A stretch of 64,000 nt of DNA from Corynebacterium efficiens YS-314 (GTDB lineage Bacteria; Actinomycetota; Actinomycetes; Mycobacteriales; Mycobacteriaceae), in assembly GCF_000011305.1 (NCBI RefSeq), contig NC_004369.1, positions 1 through 64,000 of the forward strand, read 5' to 3'. A program made the translations under genes and the position numbers. Position 1 is the first letter of the stretch; every line of letters begins with the position of its first letter. A model generated the notes under the pieces. That model had not been told where the DNA came from. It worked only from the letters and a program-made list of their open reading frames with translations, and made no database searches. Shown in pieces: positions 20,821-29,343 of the stretch.

Positions 20821-21816
20821 GTGAGACTAATTAGAACTGCTGCGATTGTGCTCGGACTGGCCCTGGCCGTGACCGGATGCTCAGCCACCGGCGGTGCCCC
20901 CCGCCCCACGGACAACGAAAGGGGCGGTGGTGGCGGAACCGTGGACACCCCACGCCTGGTGGTGTCCATGATCAGCCACGGCGCACCCGGTGACACCTTC
21001 TGGGATCTGGTGCGCAAGGGGGCAGAAGACGCCGCGAAAAAAGACAACATTGAACTGCGCTACTCCGCCGACCCCGAGGTGCCCAACCAGGCCAACCTCA
21101 TCCAATCCGCCATCGACGCCAATGTGGACGGCATCGCCGTGACCATGCCGAACGCCCAGGCACTCGGCCCCACCGCCCAGAAGGCCGTGGACGCCGGCAT
21201 CCCCGTGGTCGGCCTCAATGCCGGCATGGACACCTACCAGGACTACGGCCTGAGCGGCTTCTTCGGCCAGGAGGAACGCGTGGCCGGTGAACTCGCCGGT
21301 GAACGGCTTGCGGGTGATGGCGCGGAGCATGTCCTGTGCGTCATCCACGAACAGGGCAACTCCTCCCAGGAGGCCCGCTGCGGTGGTGTCGCCGACGGCA
21401 TGGGTGGCACCGGGAAGGTGGAGACCCTCTACGTCAACGGCATGGACCTCACCGCGGTGCAGTCTACCCTGCAGGCCAAGCTGGCCCAGGACCCCGGCAT
21501 CGACTGGGTCATGGGTCTGGTCGCCCCCGTGGCACTGACCGCGGTGCAGGCCGCCGATGCGGCCGGCGCGGAGGTGTCCATCGGCACCTTCGACACCAAT
21601 TCCGCCCTGGTCACCGCGATCAGGAATGGTGACGTCGACTTCGCCATCGACCAGCAGCCCTACCTCCAGGGCTACCTGGCCGTGGATGCCCTCTGGCTGG
21701 CGCACCGCAACGGCACCACCGTCGGTGGCGGTCGCCCCGTCTACACCGGACCCAGCTTCGTCGATGCCAGCAATGTGGACATCATCGCCGATGCGGCGCA
21801 GGCAGGTCTGCGATGA
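20821..21816 (+). CDS. Sugar-type ABC substrate-binding lipoprotein
   Basis: The 331-residue protein has a lipoprotein signal (MRLIRTAAIVLGLALAVTGC, lipobox AVTGC). The mature protein has a periplasmic-binding fold of the RbsB/YtfQ type: the stretches SIISHGAPGDTFWDLVRKGA (here VSMISHGAPGDTFW), QSAIDANVDGIAVTMPN and EQGNSSQEARC. The substrate is probably a sugar. The start is GTG. It overlaps the permease gene by 4 bp and is the first gene of a three-gene importer. Confidence 0.85.
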   Translation: MRLIRTAAIVLGLALAVTGCSATGGAPRPTDNERGGGGGTVDTPRLVVSMISHGAPGDTFWDLVRKGAEDAAKKDNIELRYSADPEVPNQANLIQSAIDANVDGIAVTMPNAQALGPTAQKAVDAGIPVVGLNAGMDTYQDYGLSGFFGQEERVAGELAGERLAGDGAEHVLCVIHEQGNSSQEARCGGVADGMGGTGKVETLYVNGMDLTAVQSTLQAKLAQDPGIDWVMGLVAPVALTAVQAADAAGAEVSIGTFDTNSALVTAIRNGDVDFAIDQQPYLQGYLAVDALWLAHRNGTTVGGGRPVYTGPSFVDASNVDIIADAAQAGLR

Positions 21817-22853
21817 GTACCCCGGTTACTGAAGCCTCAACTGAGCAGGTGCGCGGCGACAGCCTGTTCACCCGCCTCATCCGTCGCCCCGAACTGACCA
21901 GCCTGCTCGGTGCGGTCATCATCTTCGTCTTCTTCATGATCGTCGCCCCGGCGTTCCGCTCCTGGGATGCCATGGCCACCGTGCTGTACGCCAGCTCCAC
22001 CATCGGCATCATGGCGATCGCCGTGGGTCTGCTCATGATCGGTGATGAATTCGACCTGTCCACCGGTGTCGCCGTCACCACCGCCGCGCTGGCCGCCTCC
22101 ATGCTGAGTTACAACCTGTGGCTCAACACCTGGGTGGGTGCCCTGCTGGCGCTGGTGATCTCCCTGGCCATCGGTTTCTTCAACGGCTACCTGGTGGTGA
22201 AGACGAAGATCGCCTCCTTCCTCATCACCCTGGCGTCCTTCCTCATGCTGCAGGGCCTCAACCTGGCACTGACCAAGCTCATCGCCGGTGCCGTGGCCAC
22301 CCCGACCATCGCCGACATGGAGGGTTTCCCCTCTGCACGTGCGGTGTTCGCCAGCTCCATCCCCATCTTCGGTGTGAACATCCGCATCACTGTCTTCTGG
22401 TGGATCCTGTTCGTGGCACTGGGCACCTACCTGCTGTTCAAGACCCGCTTCGGCAACTGGATCTTCGCCGTCGGCGGTGACCAGGAGGCCGCCCGCGCGG
22501 TCGGTGTCCCCGTCAAACGCGTGAAGATCACCCTGTTCATGTTCATCGGTTTCGCCGCCTGGTTCCTGGGCATGCACAACCTGTTCGCCTTCGACTCCAT
22601 CCAGGCCGGCCAGGGCGTAGGCAATGAGTTCCTCTACATCATCGCCGCCGTCATCGGTGGGGTGTCCATGACCGGTGGGCGCGGCACCGTTATCGGCACC
22701 ATGATCGGCGCGCTCATCTTCGGCATGACCAACCAGGGCATCGTCTACGCCGGCTGGAACCCCGACTGGTTCATGTTCTTCCTCGGTGGCATGTTGCTGT
22801 TCGCCGTGATCACCAACAACCGGTTCGCCCGTTTCAACAGGGAGCGGTCATGA
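21813..22853 (+). CDS. ABC transporter permease (sugar type)
   Basis: The 346-residue protein has about nine to ten hydrophobic segments and matches the RbsC/XylH permease family (BPD_transp_2). It carries GLLMIGDEFDLSTGVAVT near residue 70, NGYLVVKTKIASFLITLASF near 125 and GGVSMTGGRGTVIGTMIGAL near 285. It is coupled by 4-bp overlaps to the binding protein before it and the ATPase after it. It forms the membrane channel of the importer. Confidence 0.88.
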   Translation: MSTPVTEASTEQVRGDSLFTRLIRRPELTSLLGAVIIFVFFMIVAPAFRSWDAMATVLYASSTIGIMAIAVGLLMIGDEFDLSTGVAVTTAALAASMLSYNLWLNTWVGALLALVISLAIGFFNGYLVVKTKIASFLITLASFLMLQGLNLALTKLIAGAVATPTIADMEGFPSARAVFASSIPIFGVNIRITVFWWILFVALGTYLLFKTRFGNWIFAVGGDQEAARAVGVPVKRVKITLFMFIGFAAWFLGMHNLFAFDSIQAGQGVGNEFLYIIAAVIGGVSMTGGRGTVIGTMIGALIFGMTNQGIVYAGWNPDWFMFFLGGMLLFAVITNNRFARFNRERS

Positions 22854-23611
22854 CAGAACTGATCCGCCTGGAGGGTATCTCCAAGAACTACGGTGCCTTC
22901 AGTGCACTGAAGGACATCACCCTGTCGGTGCGCGCCGGGGCCGTCACCTGCGTGCTCGGTGATAACGGCGCGGGCAAGTCGACCCTCATCAAGATCCTGT
23001 CCGGCCTGCACCCCGCCAGCGCCGGCACCATGCTTGTCGACGGTGAACCCGTGGATTTCACCTCCCCCCGCGATGCCCTCGCCGCCGGCATCGCCACCGT
23101 CTACCAGGACCTCGCCGTGGTCGGACAGATGAGCGTGTGGCGCAACTTCTTCCTCGGCCAGGAACTCACCGGCCGCCTCGGACGGATGCGCGAGGAAGAG
23201 ATGCGCCGCATCACCGACGAGCAGCTGCGTGGGATGGGCATTGAGCTTCACGACGTCGAGGTCCCCGTCGCGTCCCTCTCCGGCGGTCAGCGACAGGTGG
23301 TCGCCATTGCGCGGGCCATCTACTTCGGCGCCCGCGTGCTCATCCTCGACGAACCCACCGCTGCCCTCGGCGTGAAGCAGTCCGGCATGGTCCTGCGTTT
23401 CATCGCCGCCGCCCGCGACCGTGGCATCGGCGTCATTTTCATCACCCACAACCCCCACCACGCCCACCTGGTCGGCGACCACTTCATCCTGCTCAACCTG
23501 GGCAGGCAGGTCCTCGACGTCCCCCGCGACCAGGTCACCCTGGAGGAACTCACCCTCCAGATGGCCGGTGGTGGCGAACTGGACTCCCTCAGCCACGAGC
23601 TGCAACGTTAG
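22850..23611 (+). CDS. ABC transporter ATPase (single-domain sugar type)
   Basis: The 253-residue protein has Walker A GDNGAGKSTLIKIL, signature LSGGQRQVVAIARA and Walker B VLILDEPTAAL. Sugar importers with RbsC-type permeases often have a two-domain ATPase (RbsA). This one has a single domain, as in FrcA-type systems, so two copies would assemble per transporter. A terminator follows at 23633. Confidence 0.88.
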   Translation: MTELIRLEGISKNYGAFSALKDITLSVRAGAVTCVLGDNGAGKSTLIKILSGLHPASAGTMLVDGEPVDFTSPRDALAAGIATVYQDLAVVGQMSVWRNFFLGQELTGRLGRMREEEMRRITDEQLRGMGIELHDVEVPVASLSGGQRQVVAIARAIYFGARVLILDEPTAALGVKQSGMVLRFIAAARDRGIGVIFITHNPHHAHLVGDHFILLNLGRQVLDVPRDQVTLEELTLQMAGGGELDSLSHELQR

Positions 23612-23632
23612 GCCCGGTCACGGACTGATAAG

Positions 23633-23674
23633 ACAACCCCGCGTTTCCCTCCAGAAAGGGAAACGCGGGGTTGT
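23633..23674 (+). terminator. Terminator after the sugar ABC operon
   Basis: The arms ACAACCCCGCGTTTCCCT and AGGGAAACGCGGGGTTGT (18 bp, perfect) have a 6-nt loop and lie 21 bp after the ATPase stop. Confidence 0.88.
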
Positions 23675-23757
23675 TGCATTGGGGAACCGGAGGGTGGGGT
23701 CTGCCCAGATGGGAAAACTCCTTGCCAATGTCGCCTGGATCACATATGCTCTGAAAT

Positions 23758-23775
23758 AGTTCCACATGGAACTAA
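23758..23775. promoter_or_regulatory. Palindromic site before the amide-use genes
   Basis: TAGTTCCA-CA-TGGAACTA is a perfect 8-bp inverted repeat with a 2-bp spacer, 140 bp upstream of the small-subunit gene. The form suits a dimeric regulator such as an IclR or GntR type; which protein binds is unknown. Confidence 0.55.
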
Positions 23776-23914
23776 TTCACATGGTTTTAAATCTGGGTTG
23801 ACGTGCCGGGCAGGCGGTCATCCTCCACTCCCTGGCTGGTGTACGGACCCACCCGGATGCCCCCTACCCAGGCACCCACCCCCACCTTCCACCGCCCCTG
23901 AACAAGGAGATCTG

Positions 23915-24097
23915 ATGAGTGTGTCAGTGAAGGATCTACTCGCATTGAAGGGAATCCATCCCAGCGAGGAACATCTGCAGAAGCTTGAGAACAAATGGGC
24001 TGAGATCGAGCAGCTCAAGGTCAATCTGGACAACATCAACCTCGACGATGCGGACATTGCGCTGCGCAACATCCCGGGAGGGGATCACAATGGCTAA
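23915..24097 (+). CDS. GatC/AtzG-like small amidase partner
   Basis: The 60-residue protein (MSVSVKDLLALKGIHPSEEH...) overlaps the amidase gene by 8 bp and has a good Shine-Dalgarno (CAAGGAGA). Two amphipathic helices and the Cys-free, acidic tail ending ALRNIPGGDH resemble the small helical partners of amidases such as GatC and AtzG, which wrap the large subunit. The role as an amidase partner is inferred mainly from position and size. Confidence 0.6.
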   Translation: MSVSVKDLLALKGIHPSEEHLQKLENKWAEIEQLKVNLDNINLDDADIALRNIPGGDHNG

Positions 24098-25514
24098 GGA
24101 ACTGCTCAACAAAACTGCCACCGAGGTGGGCAAACTGATCGAGGGCAGGGAAGTCTCCCCGGTGGAACTCACCCAGGCCCTTCTGGATCACGCCCATGAG
24201 GTCAATGAGACCACCAACGCCTACATCTCCTTCCGTGATGAGGCAGCCCTGGCCGAGGCCAAGGCCGCAGAGGAGGAAATCGCCGGTGGTAACTACCGTG
24301 GTCCGCTCCACGGCATCCCGATGGCCATCAAGGACAACATCTATGTCGGTGGGGAAGTCACCACGATGGCCTCCAAGATCCACGGTGAGTTTGTCTCCCA
24401 GGATGATGCCTCCGTGGTGAAGAAACTGCGTGAGGCGGGTGTCGTCCTCACCGGAAAACTCAATATGCATGAATATGCGTGGGGTATCGATAACAACTCA
24501 CCGCATTTCGGTTCCGTGCAGAACCCGTGGAACACCGACAAGGTTCCCGGTGGGTCCAGTGGTGGATCCGGCGCGGCCGTGGCCTCCGATGCCTCCTTCA
24601 CCACGCTCGGCACCGATACCGCCGGTTCCATCCGCATCCCGTCGGCGGCCTGTGGTCTGGTGGGACTCAAGCCCACCCACGGCCGCGTCGCCAAGTACGG
24701 TTGCTTCCCCCTGGCGTGGTCCCTGGACCACATCGGACCGATGTCCAAGTCCGTTGCGGATGCTGCCGCCACCCTGCGGGCCATCGCAGGTTTTGACCAC
24801 CGTGACCCCACCGCCGTGGATGTCCCGGTTCCGGATTATTCCGCTGACCTCGGCGGGGATGCCCGGGATCTGGTCATCGGCGTGGAGGAGGACTACTTCT
24901 TCCGCGATGTCGATTCACCCATCGAGCAGGCGGTGCGCAAGCAGATCGAGGACCTGGTCAGCCAGGGTGCCACCCTCAAGACCGTGAGTATCCCCAGCCT
25001 GGCGATCAGCGAGTGGACCGAGCTGGCCACCAGCCTGTCTGAGGCCTCGGCCATCCACCACCGGGATCTGCAGACCCGTCCCGATGATTTCGGCGCGGAC
25101 ATCCGTTTCCTCTTCGAACTCGGTGAGCTGTTCTCCGGAGTGGATTACCTCCAGGCCCAGCAGGCACGTCGCCAGATCAAGCAGGAGTTCACCGCAGCAC
25201 TGCGGGACGTCGATGTCATCATCGCCCCGACGCTGCCGGTCATGGCACCGGATATCGGGTCACCGACCGCCAAGCTCAATGGTCAGGATGTGGATCTCAT
25301 CGACAACTTCATCCGCTTCACCGGCCCGAGCAACCTCACCGGTCTGCCTGCCATGACCGTCCCGGTCGGCCTGACTGATGGTCTTCCGATCGGCCTCCAG
25401 ATCATTGGTCGTGCCTTCGATGAAGCCCGTGTGCTCAAGGTGGGCTCCATCATCGAGGCCACCAACCCGATGGAGGGTAAGCGCGCCCCGGTGGGTGCCA
25501 CCGCCACCGTATAG
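24090..25514 (+). CDS. Amidase (amidase-signature family)
   Basis: Amidase-signature enzymes hydrolyse amides with a Ser-cisSer-Lys triad. All three are visible: Lys in GIPMAIKDNIYV near residue 85, cis-Ser in GGSSGGSG near 160, and nucleophile Ser in TDTAGSIRIP near 184. The 474-residue length and later VPVPDY and VGLTDGLPIGLQIIG segments fit. It is downstream of a small helical partner and upstream of AmiS-like and permease genes. Short-chain amides or a urea derivative are likely substrates, inferred from context. Confidence 0.85.
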   Translation: MAKELLNKTATEVGKLIEGREVSPVELTQALLDHAHEVNETTNAYISFRDEAALAEAKAAEEEIAGGNYRGPLHGIPMAIKDNIYVGGEVTTMASKIHGEFVSQDDASVVKKLREAGVVLTGKLNMHEYAWGIDNNSPHFGSVQNPWNTDKVPGGSSGGSGAAVASDASFTTLGTDTAGSIRIPSAACGLVGLKPTHGRVAKYGCFPLAWSLDHIGPMSKSVADAAATLRAIAGFDHRDPTAVDVPVPDYSADLGGDARDLVIGVEEDYFFRDVDSPIEQAVRKQIEDLVSQGATLKTVSIPSLAISEWTELATSLSEASAIHHRDLQTRPDDFGADIRFLFELGELFSGVDYLQAQQARRQIKQEFTAALRDVDVIIAPTLPVMAPDIGSPTAKLNGQDVDLIDNFIRFTGPSNLTGLPAMTVPVGLTDGLPIGLQIIGRAFDEARVLKVGSIIEATNPMEGKRAPVGATATV

Positions 25515-25527
25515 AAAATCCCATGCC

Positions 25528-25594
25528 CACGTGGCCCCGGTGGGCCGGTTATCAGTGATCACACTGTTTGTCCTGACCCCACCGGGGCCACGTG
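25528..25594. other. Long inverted repeat between amidase and amiS
   Basis: Arms CACGTGGCCCCGGTGGG (25528-25544) and CCCACCGGGGCCACGTG (25578-25594) are perfect over 17 bp with a 33-nt loop. No T-run follows, so it may partly terminate or protect the upstream mRNA, uncoupling amidase from amiS levels. Confidence 0.6.
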
Positions 25595-25630
25595 TCATCC
25601 CCATCCTCACAAGACCCATGGAGCGAGAGC

Positions 25631-26269
25631 ATGTCTAATGTGGCTTTGCTTTTTGTCGGCGCGGTGCTTCTTGTCAACGGACTGGTGTTCCTCGGTCGTG
25701 TTGATGGCAGAGCTGCGATCCCCATCAATCTTCTCGCCGGCGCCACCCTCGTCCTCAACGCTTTGCTGATGGTGGCGTCGGTGGAACCGGATACTCCCAC
25801 CACCTTCGGTGCCGTTGGTTTCGCCCTCTTCGGCTTCACCTATCTCACGGTGGCACTCAATTCCCTACTGGGAGGATCCGGCAGGGCGCTGGGGTGGTAC
25901 TGCGGATGGGCAGCAATCATTGCCACGGTCCTGGCCCTGATCAACTTCTCAGACGGGGCAGCCCCGCAGATGGGTTGGTTGTGGGCATCCTGGGCACTGT
26001 TGTTCCTCTCGTTCTTCCTGGCGCTGATCGTGTCGGGGGAGTGGTGGACACCTGCTGCCGGCATCCTGGCGATCGTGCAGGGTTTCACCACCGCCACCGT
26101 TCCCGCCCTGATGATGATCGACGGCTCCTGGGCCACTGCCTCCGCAGCGATCATCGGGTTGGTGCAGATCGGTGGGGCGGTGGTCTATGTCTTCGCTGTC
26201 TTCTACTTCCGCACCCGCCGGGAAACGGTGAGCGACGTACCCACCGGATCCGTGGCTGTGCCACTATAA
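25631..26269 (+). CDS. AmiS/UreI-family channel
   Basis: The 212-residue protein has six or seven hydrophobic segments. It matches AmiS/UreI family layout, opening MSNVALLFVGAVLLVNGLVFLGRVDGRA (family N-terminus) and including LNALLMVASVEPD and GWLWASWALLFLSFFLALIV. These channels pass urea or short-chain amides. The ATG at 25631 is chosen over an upstream frame extension because it matches the family start. The location after an amidase fits uptake of amide substrate. Confidence 0.85.
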   Translation: MSNVALLFVGAVLLVNGLVFLGRVDGRAAIPINLLAGATLVLNALLMVASVEPDTPTTFGAVGFALFGFTYLTVALNSLLGGSGRALGWYCGWAAIIATVLALINFSDGAAPQMGWLWASWALLFLSFFLALIVSGEWWTPAAGILAIVQGFTTATVPALMMIDGSWATASAAIIGLVQIGGAVVYVFAVFYFRTRRETVSDVPTGSVAVPL

Positions 26270-26275
26270 TCAGTC

Positions 26276-27433
26276 ATGGGCCAACGGGTGAATCTCATCG
26301 CGATGGTGGCAACGGTTGTTGCCACCATCGTGCTTGTTTCCACCGATGCCGCGGAGGCGTACACACTGTTCGGTCGACTCGTGCCGATCTTCGCCTTCGT
26401 CACCGGCATGTCCGTGGTGGTCAATATCGCCGCCCAGGTGGGGGTCTTCGACGCGGTGACCCGCGCCCTGGAGACGGTGGCCCCCGTGCGGGCGGGCGCG
26501 CGTCGACAAGCTCTCTGGTCGGGGCTGATCCTCATCAGCATCGTGGTGACGGTGTTCCTCTCCCTGGATACCACCGCCATCCTGCTGACACCCCTGGCCA
26601 TCGCGGTGGCCAGGCGCAATGGTCTGAACCTCATGGCGGTGGCCTTCGCCGTGGTGTGGATCGCCAATATCGCCTCCCTCCATCTGCCGGTCTCCAACCT
26701 GACCAACCTGTTGGCGCTGTCCGGTGGTGGCTTCACCTCCGAGCTCGACTACATCACCGCCGCCTGGGTCCCGGCCACCATCGCCACCGGCATCGCGGTC
26801 GCAGCCGCCCTGGTGATCAACCGCCTACCGGAACGCATCACCAGCACCACGGCCCACCACCCGCGCCGGGAACAGGTGGTGGCTGACCCGCTGCTGCGTC
26901 CCTCCCTGATCACCCTCGGCCTGCTGCTGCCGGCCCTCGCATCCCCGATCCCGTACTGGCTGTCCAGCAGCGTGGCGGCGGTGGTCATGGTGGTGCTCGC
27001 AGCACTCAAACGCCGTGATCTCCTCCGCCTCCACCTCATCCCGTGGCCGTCCCTGCTGCTGGCCACGGCGATGTCCACCGTGGCCACCGCGGTCAGCGTG
27101 CTCGGCGGTGCGCAGCTGGTCCAGGCCATGCTTGACGACGCAACCCCCCTCACCATCGCCACCACCGGTGCGGTGGCCGCCAACCTCCTCAACAACATCC
27201 CCGCCTTCCTGGCACTGGAACCCGCGGTCAGCACCACGCAGGGATATCTTGCCCTGCTCATCGGCGTGAACACCGGGCCCATCATCACCCCGTGGGCCTC
27301 CCTGGCGACCCTGCTCTGGCATGACCAGCTGCTCCGCGCCGGTGTGCAGATCAGGTGGCGGACCTTCATCCTCTTCGGGCTGATCCTGGCCCCGGTCGCG
27401 GTGGTGGTACCCGCCCTGTCGTTAATGCTCTAG
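26276..27433 (+). CDS. SLC13/ArsB-type permease
   Basis: The 385-residue protein has about ten hydrophobic segments and the ArsB/NhaD/citrate-sulfate superfamily layout. It carries TVFLSLDTTAILLTPLAIAVA near residue 88, ANIASLHLPVSNLTNLL near 130, and NNIPAFLALEP near 305. It begins 6 bp after the amiS stop. Candidate substrates are an organic anion or ammonium-linked product; they cannot be read from the sequence. Its 3' end overlaps the convergent AmiC-like gene by 12 bp. Confidence 0.75.
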   Translation: MGQRVNLIAMVATVVATIVLVSTDAAEAYTLFGRLVPIFAFVTGMSVVVNIAAQVGVFDAVTRALETVAPVRAGARRQALWSGLILISIVVTVFLSLDTTAILLTPLAIAVARRNGLNLMAVAFAVVWIANIASLHLPVSNLTNLLALSGGGFTSELDYITAAWVPATIATGIAVAAALVINRLPERITSTTAHHPRREQVVADPLLRPSLITLGLLLPALASPIPYWLSSSVAAVVMVVLAALKRRDLLRLHLIPWPSLLLATAMSTVATAVSVLGGAQLVQAMLDDATPLTIATTGAVAANLLNNIPAFLALEPAVSTTQGYLALLIGVNTGPIITPWASLATLLWHDQLLRAGVQIRWRTFILFGLILAPVAVVVPALSLML

Positions 27434-28543
27434 GTGAGGGGTGAGGGTGCTGAGCACCGTGAAATCAAACCCCTCGGCCCGGGCGATACTCACCGGTTGG
27501 ATGGCCTGATTGTTACGGAACCTGATGATCCCGCGGGGACTGTCGAACTCCAGATCATCAATGATCCGGTTGAAATCCTCCAGACGCACACTGCGACTCC
27601 GTCGCGCCAGGTGGGCGAGCGTGTAGATGCCCTGGTGGCAGGACTGAGCCATGTTGTTCATCGGCGGGGCGGTAACCCCATTGACAGACACATATCTGCC
27701 CAGGAAATCCAGCGCCGAACTGCTGGTGAGGGTGCGGAAATAGGATGCCGAACAGTAGAGGTTCTCCGTGGCATCAACACCACTGGCCAACAACATGTTC
27801 TCCTCCATGAGGGGGCTGTAGCGGATGATCCTCCTGTGCAGGCCATGGTCGGTGAAGCTGCGGTTGAACTCCACCGCATCCTGACCCACCAGGAGCATCA
27901 GCACAGCATCACATCCGCTGGCGGCGACGGCACGGGGGAGCACCGGGTCACCACCACCGCCCATATCGACGAGTGTGCTGCCCACGATCTTCAAACCGAG
28001 GTCACCTGCCGCCAGGGTTGTCTTCTCCAGGGACTTCACCGGCCAGACATAGGAGGCACCCACCACATACCAGCTGCGGTGCCCCAGATGCTCCCGCAAC
28101 CATTTCAGGGCGGGGAAGATCTGCTGTTCGGGATCCTCACCTGTGAGGAACACCCCGGGGTTGGGCACATCCCCCTCGCTCAGTGAGGTGTAGATGTAGG
28201 GGATCCGGTTCCGCAGCACCGGTACCAGTTTTTTCCGGATGGAGGAGATATGCCAGCCGGTGAGGGCATCAATGCCACCGGTGTGAACCAGGGCCGCCAC
28301 CTCACGGGTGATGGTATCCGGATCCCGGCCACCATCGATATACACCAGTTCAATCTCCCGGCCACCGATCCCTGAGGTCGCATTCAGTTCGATCTTCGCC
28401 TGCTCCGCCACCGCCACGCAGGAGGGACCGAAGATACCCGCAGGCCCCTGGAAGGGCACCAGCATGCCGATCCGGTAGATATCACCACGGGGGGAATCCC
28501 GGTTCAGGAATGTGAGGGGATGACGATTGGATGTCGGGGACAT
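27422..28543 (-). CDS. AmiC-like amide/urea-binding sensor protein
   Basis: The 373-residue protein starts at 28543 after GAGGAGG, with no signal peptide. It has the Leu/Ile/Val-binding-type fold of AmiC and FmdD/UrtA: YRIGMLVPFQGPAGIFGPSC near residue 20, LVYIDGGRDPDTITREVAALV and ASYVWPVKSLEKT. Lack of an export signal points to a cytosolic sensor such as Pseudomonas AmiC instead of a transporter component. In amiECBRS AmiC pairs with AmiR; no AmiR-like gene is here. It is divergent from the MarR gene. Confidence 0.75.
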   Translation of the reverse strand: MSPTSNRHPLTFLNRDSPRGDIYRIGMLVPFQGPAGIFGPSCVAVAEQAKIELNATSGIGGREIELVYIDGGRDPDTITREVAALVHTGGIDALTGWHISSIRKKLVPVLRNRIPYIYTSLSEGDVPNPGVFLTGEDPEQQIFPALKWLREHLGHRSWYVVGASYVWPVKSLEKTTLAAGDLGLKIVGSTLVDMGGGGDPVLPRAVAASGCDAVLMLLVGQDAVEFNRSFTDHGLHRRIIRYSPLMEENMLLASGVDATENLYCSASYFRTLTSSSALDFLGRYVSVNGVTAPPMNNMAQSCHQGIYTLAHLARRSRSVRLEDFNRIIDDLEFDSPRGIIRFRNNQAIQPVSIARAEGFDFTVLSTLTPHLEH

Positions 28544-28761
28544 GGTGGGAAACCTCCTCGGGATGGTCGCCTCGGGGTGTGAAGGGGGGAAGACGGTTAC
28601 GCGACGGAGGGGCTTCAGGTCATCCGCTGCGCTGACCACAGATGAAATTATTGAATCCGAAAATTAACCATTCTCAAATGTTTAAAGTGAAAGGATTCTA
28701 CTAAACTTGCAGGTGACTGATGTTCCAGCCAGATTGGCACCGTGTATTAAGGAGTCCACTG

Positions 28762-29256
28762 ATGCAAACCCGGGAGAATCAGCGCGACTCGCGTGCTGAT
28801 CCAGATCACATTACCAATATTTCTGAGTCGCTGGTCACAACAGCGGTGCAGGAGGCGAAAACACTCACCGCATTGCTGGGCACCGTCGTGGCACAGCACA
28901 ACTTCACCCTGGATGAATGGATGGTGCTTGATGCCATCGTCGGAAACGATGGTGCCGCCATGACCGAGATCGCCGCGGCGTCCGGGTGTCAGGGGGCCAC
29001 CCTGACCCGGGCGGTGGACAAACTGGTAGCCGCAGCGTTGGTCTACCGCGAGGCCAGCCCCGTGGACAGGCGCAAGGTAGTGGTCTTCATCTCCGACCGG
29101 GGCAGGGAGGTCCATGCCCAGGTGCACAGCGGGGTGGCCGCTCTGGAGAATGCCGCCCGCCAGGCCGTGATGGAGGCGGGATTGGCCCCGGAGAAGTTCC
29201 TCGATCTGATGCACACCCTGGCACACCTCGAGATCGCGGTTCCCGCCGGAGAATAA
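28762..29256 (+). CDS. MarR-family transcriptional regulator
   Basis: The 164-residue protein has the winged helix of MarR: TLDEWMVLDAIVGNDGAAMTEIAAASGCQGATLTRAVDKLVAAALVYREASPVDRR, here given by its key parts. Start at 28762 has AAGGAG at good spacing. It is divergent from the AmiC-like gene across 218 bp. The AT-rich interval has GAATCC/GGATTC arms at 28653-28658 and 28693-28698. It could control the amide cluster; that is inference. Confidence 0.8.
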   Translation: MQTRENQRDSRADPDHITNISESLVTTAVQEAKTLTALLGTVVAQHNFTLDEWMVLDAIVGNDGAAMTEIAAASGCQGATLTRAVDKLVAAALVYREASPVDRRKVVVFISDRGREVHAQVHSGVAALENAARQAVMEAGLAPEKFLDLMHTLAHLEIAVPAGE

Positions 29257-29280
29257 CCGACATCCCGTCCTGGGAAAACA

Positions 29281-29317
29281 CGACAGCCACTCCCGAAGAG
29301 GGGAGTGGCTGTGGTCG
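29281..29317. terminator. Terminator between marR and the acidic membrane protein
   Basis: Arms CGACAGCCACTCCC and GGGAGTGGCTGTGGTCG (slightly imperfect) have a short loop; a T-tract follows on the minus strand. It can serve the leftward gene and perhaps both. Confidence 0.65.
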
Positions 29318-29343
29318 TTCAGGAGGGGAGAGTCCCGGGTGTT

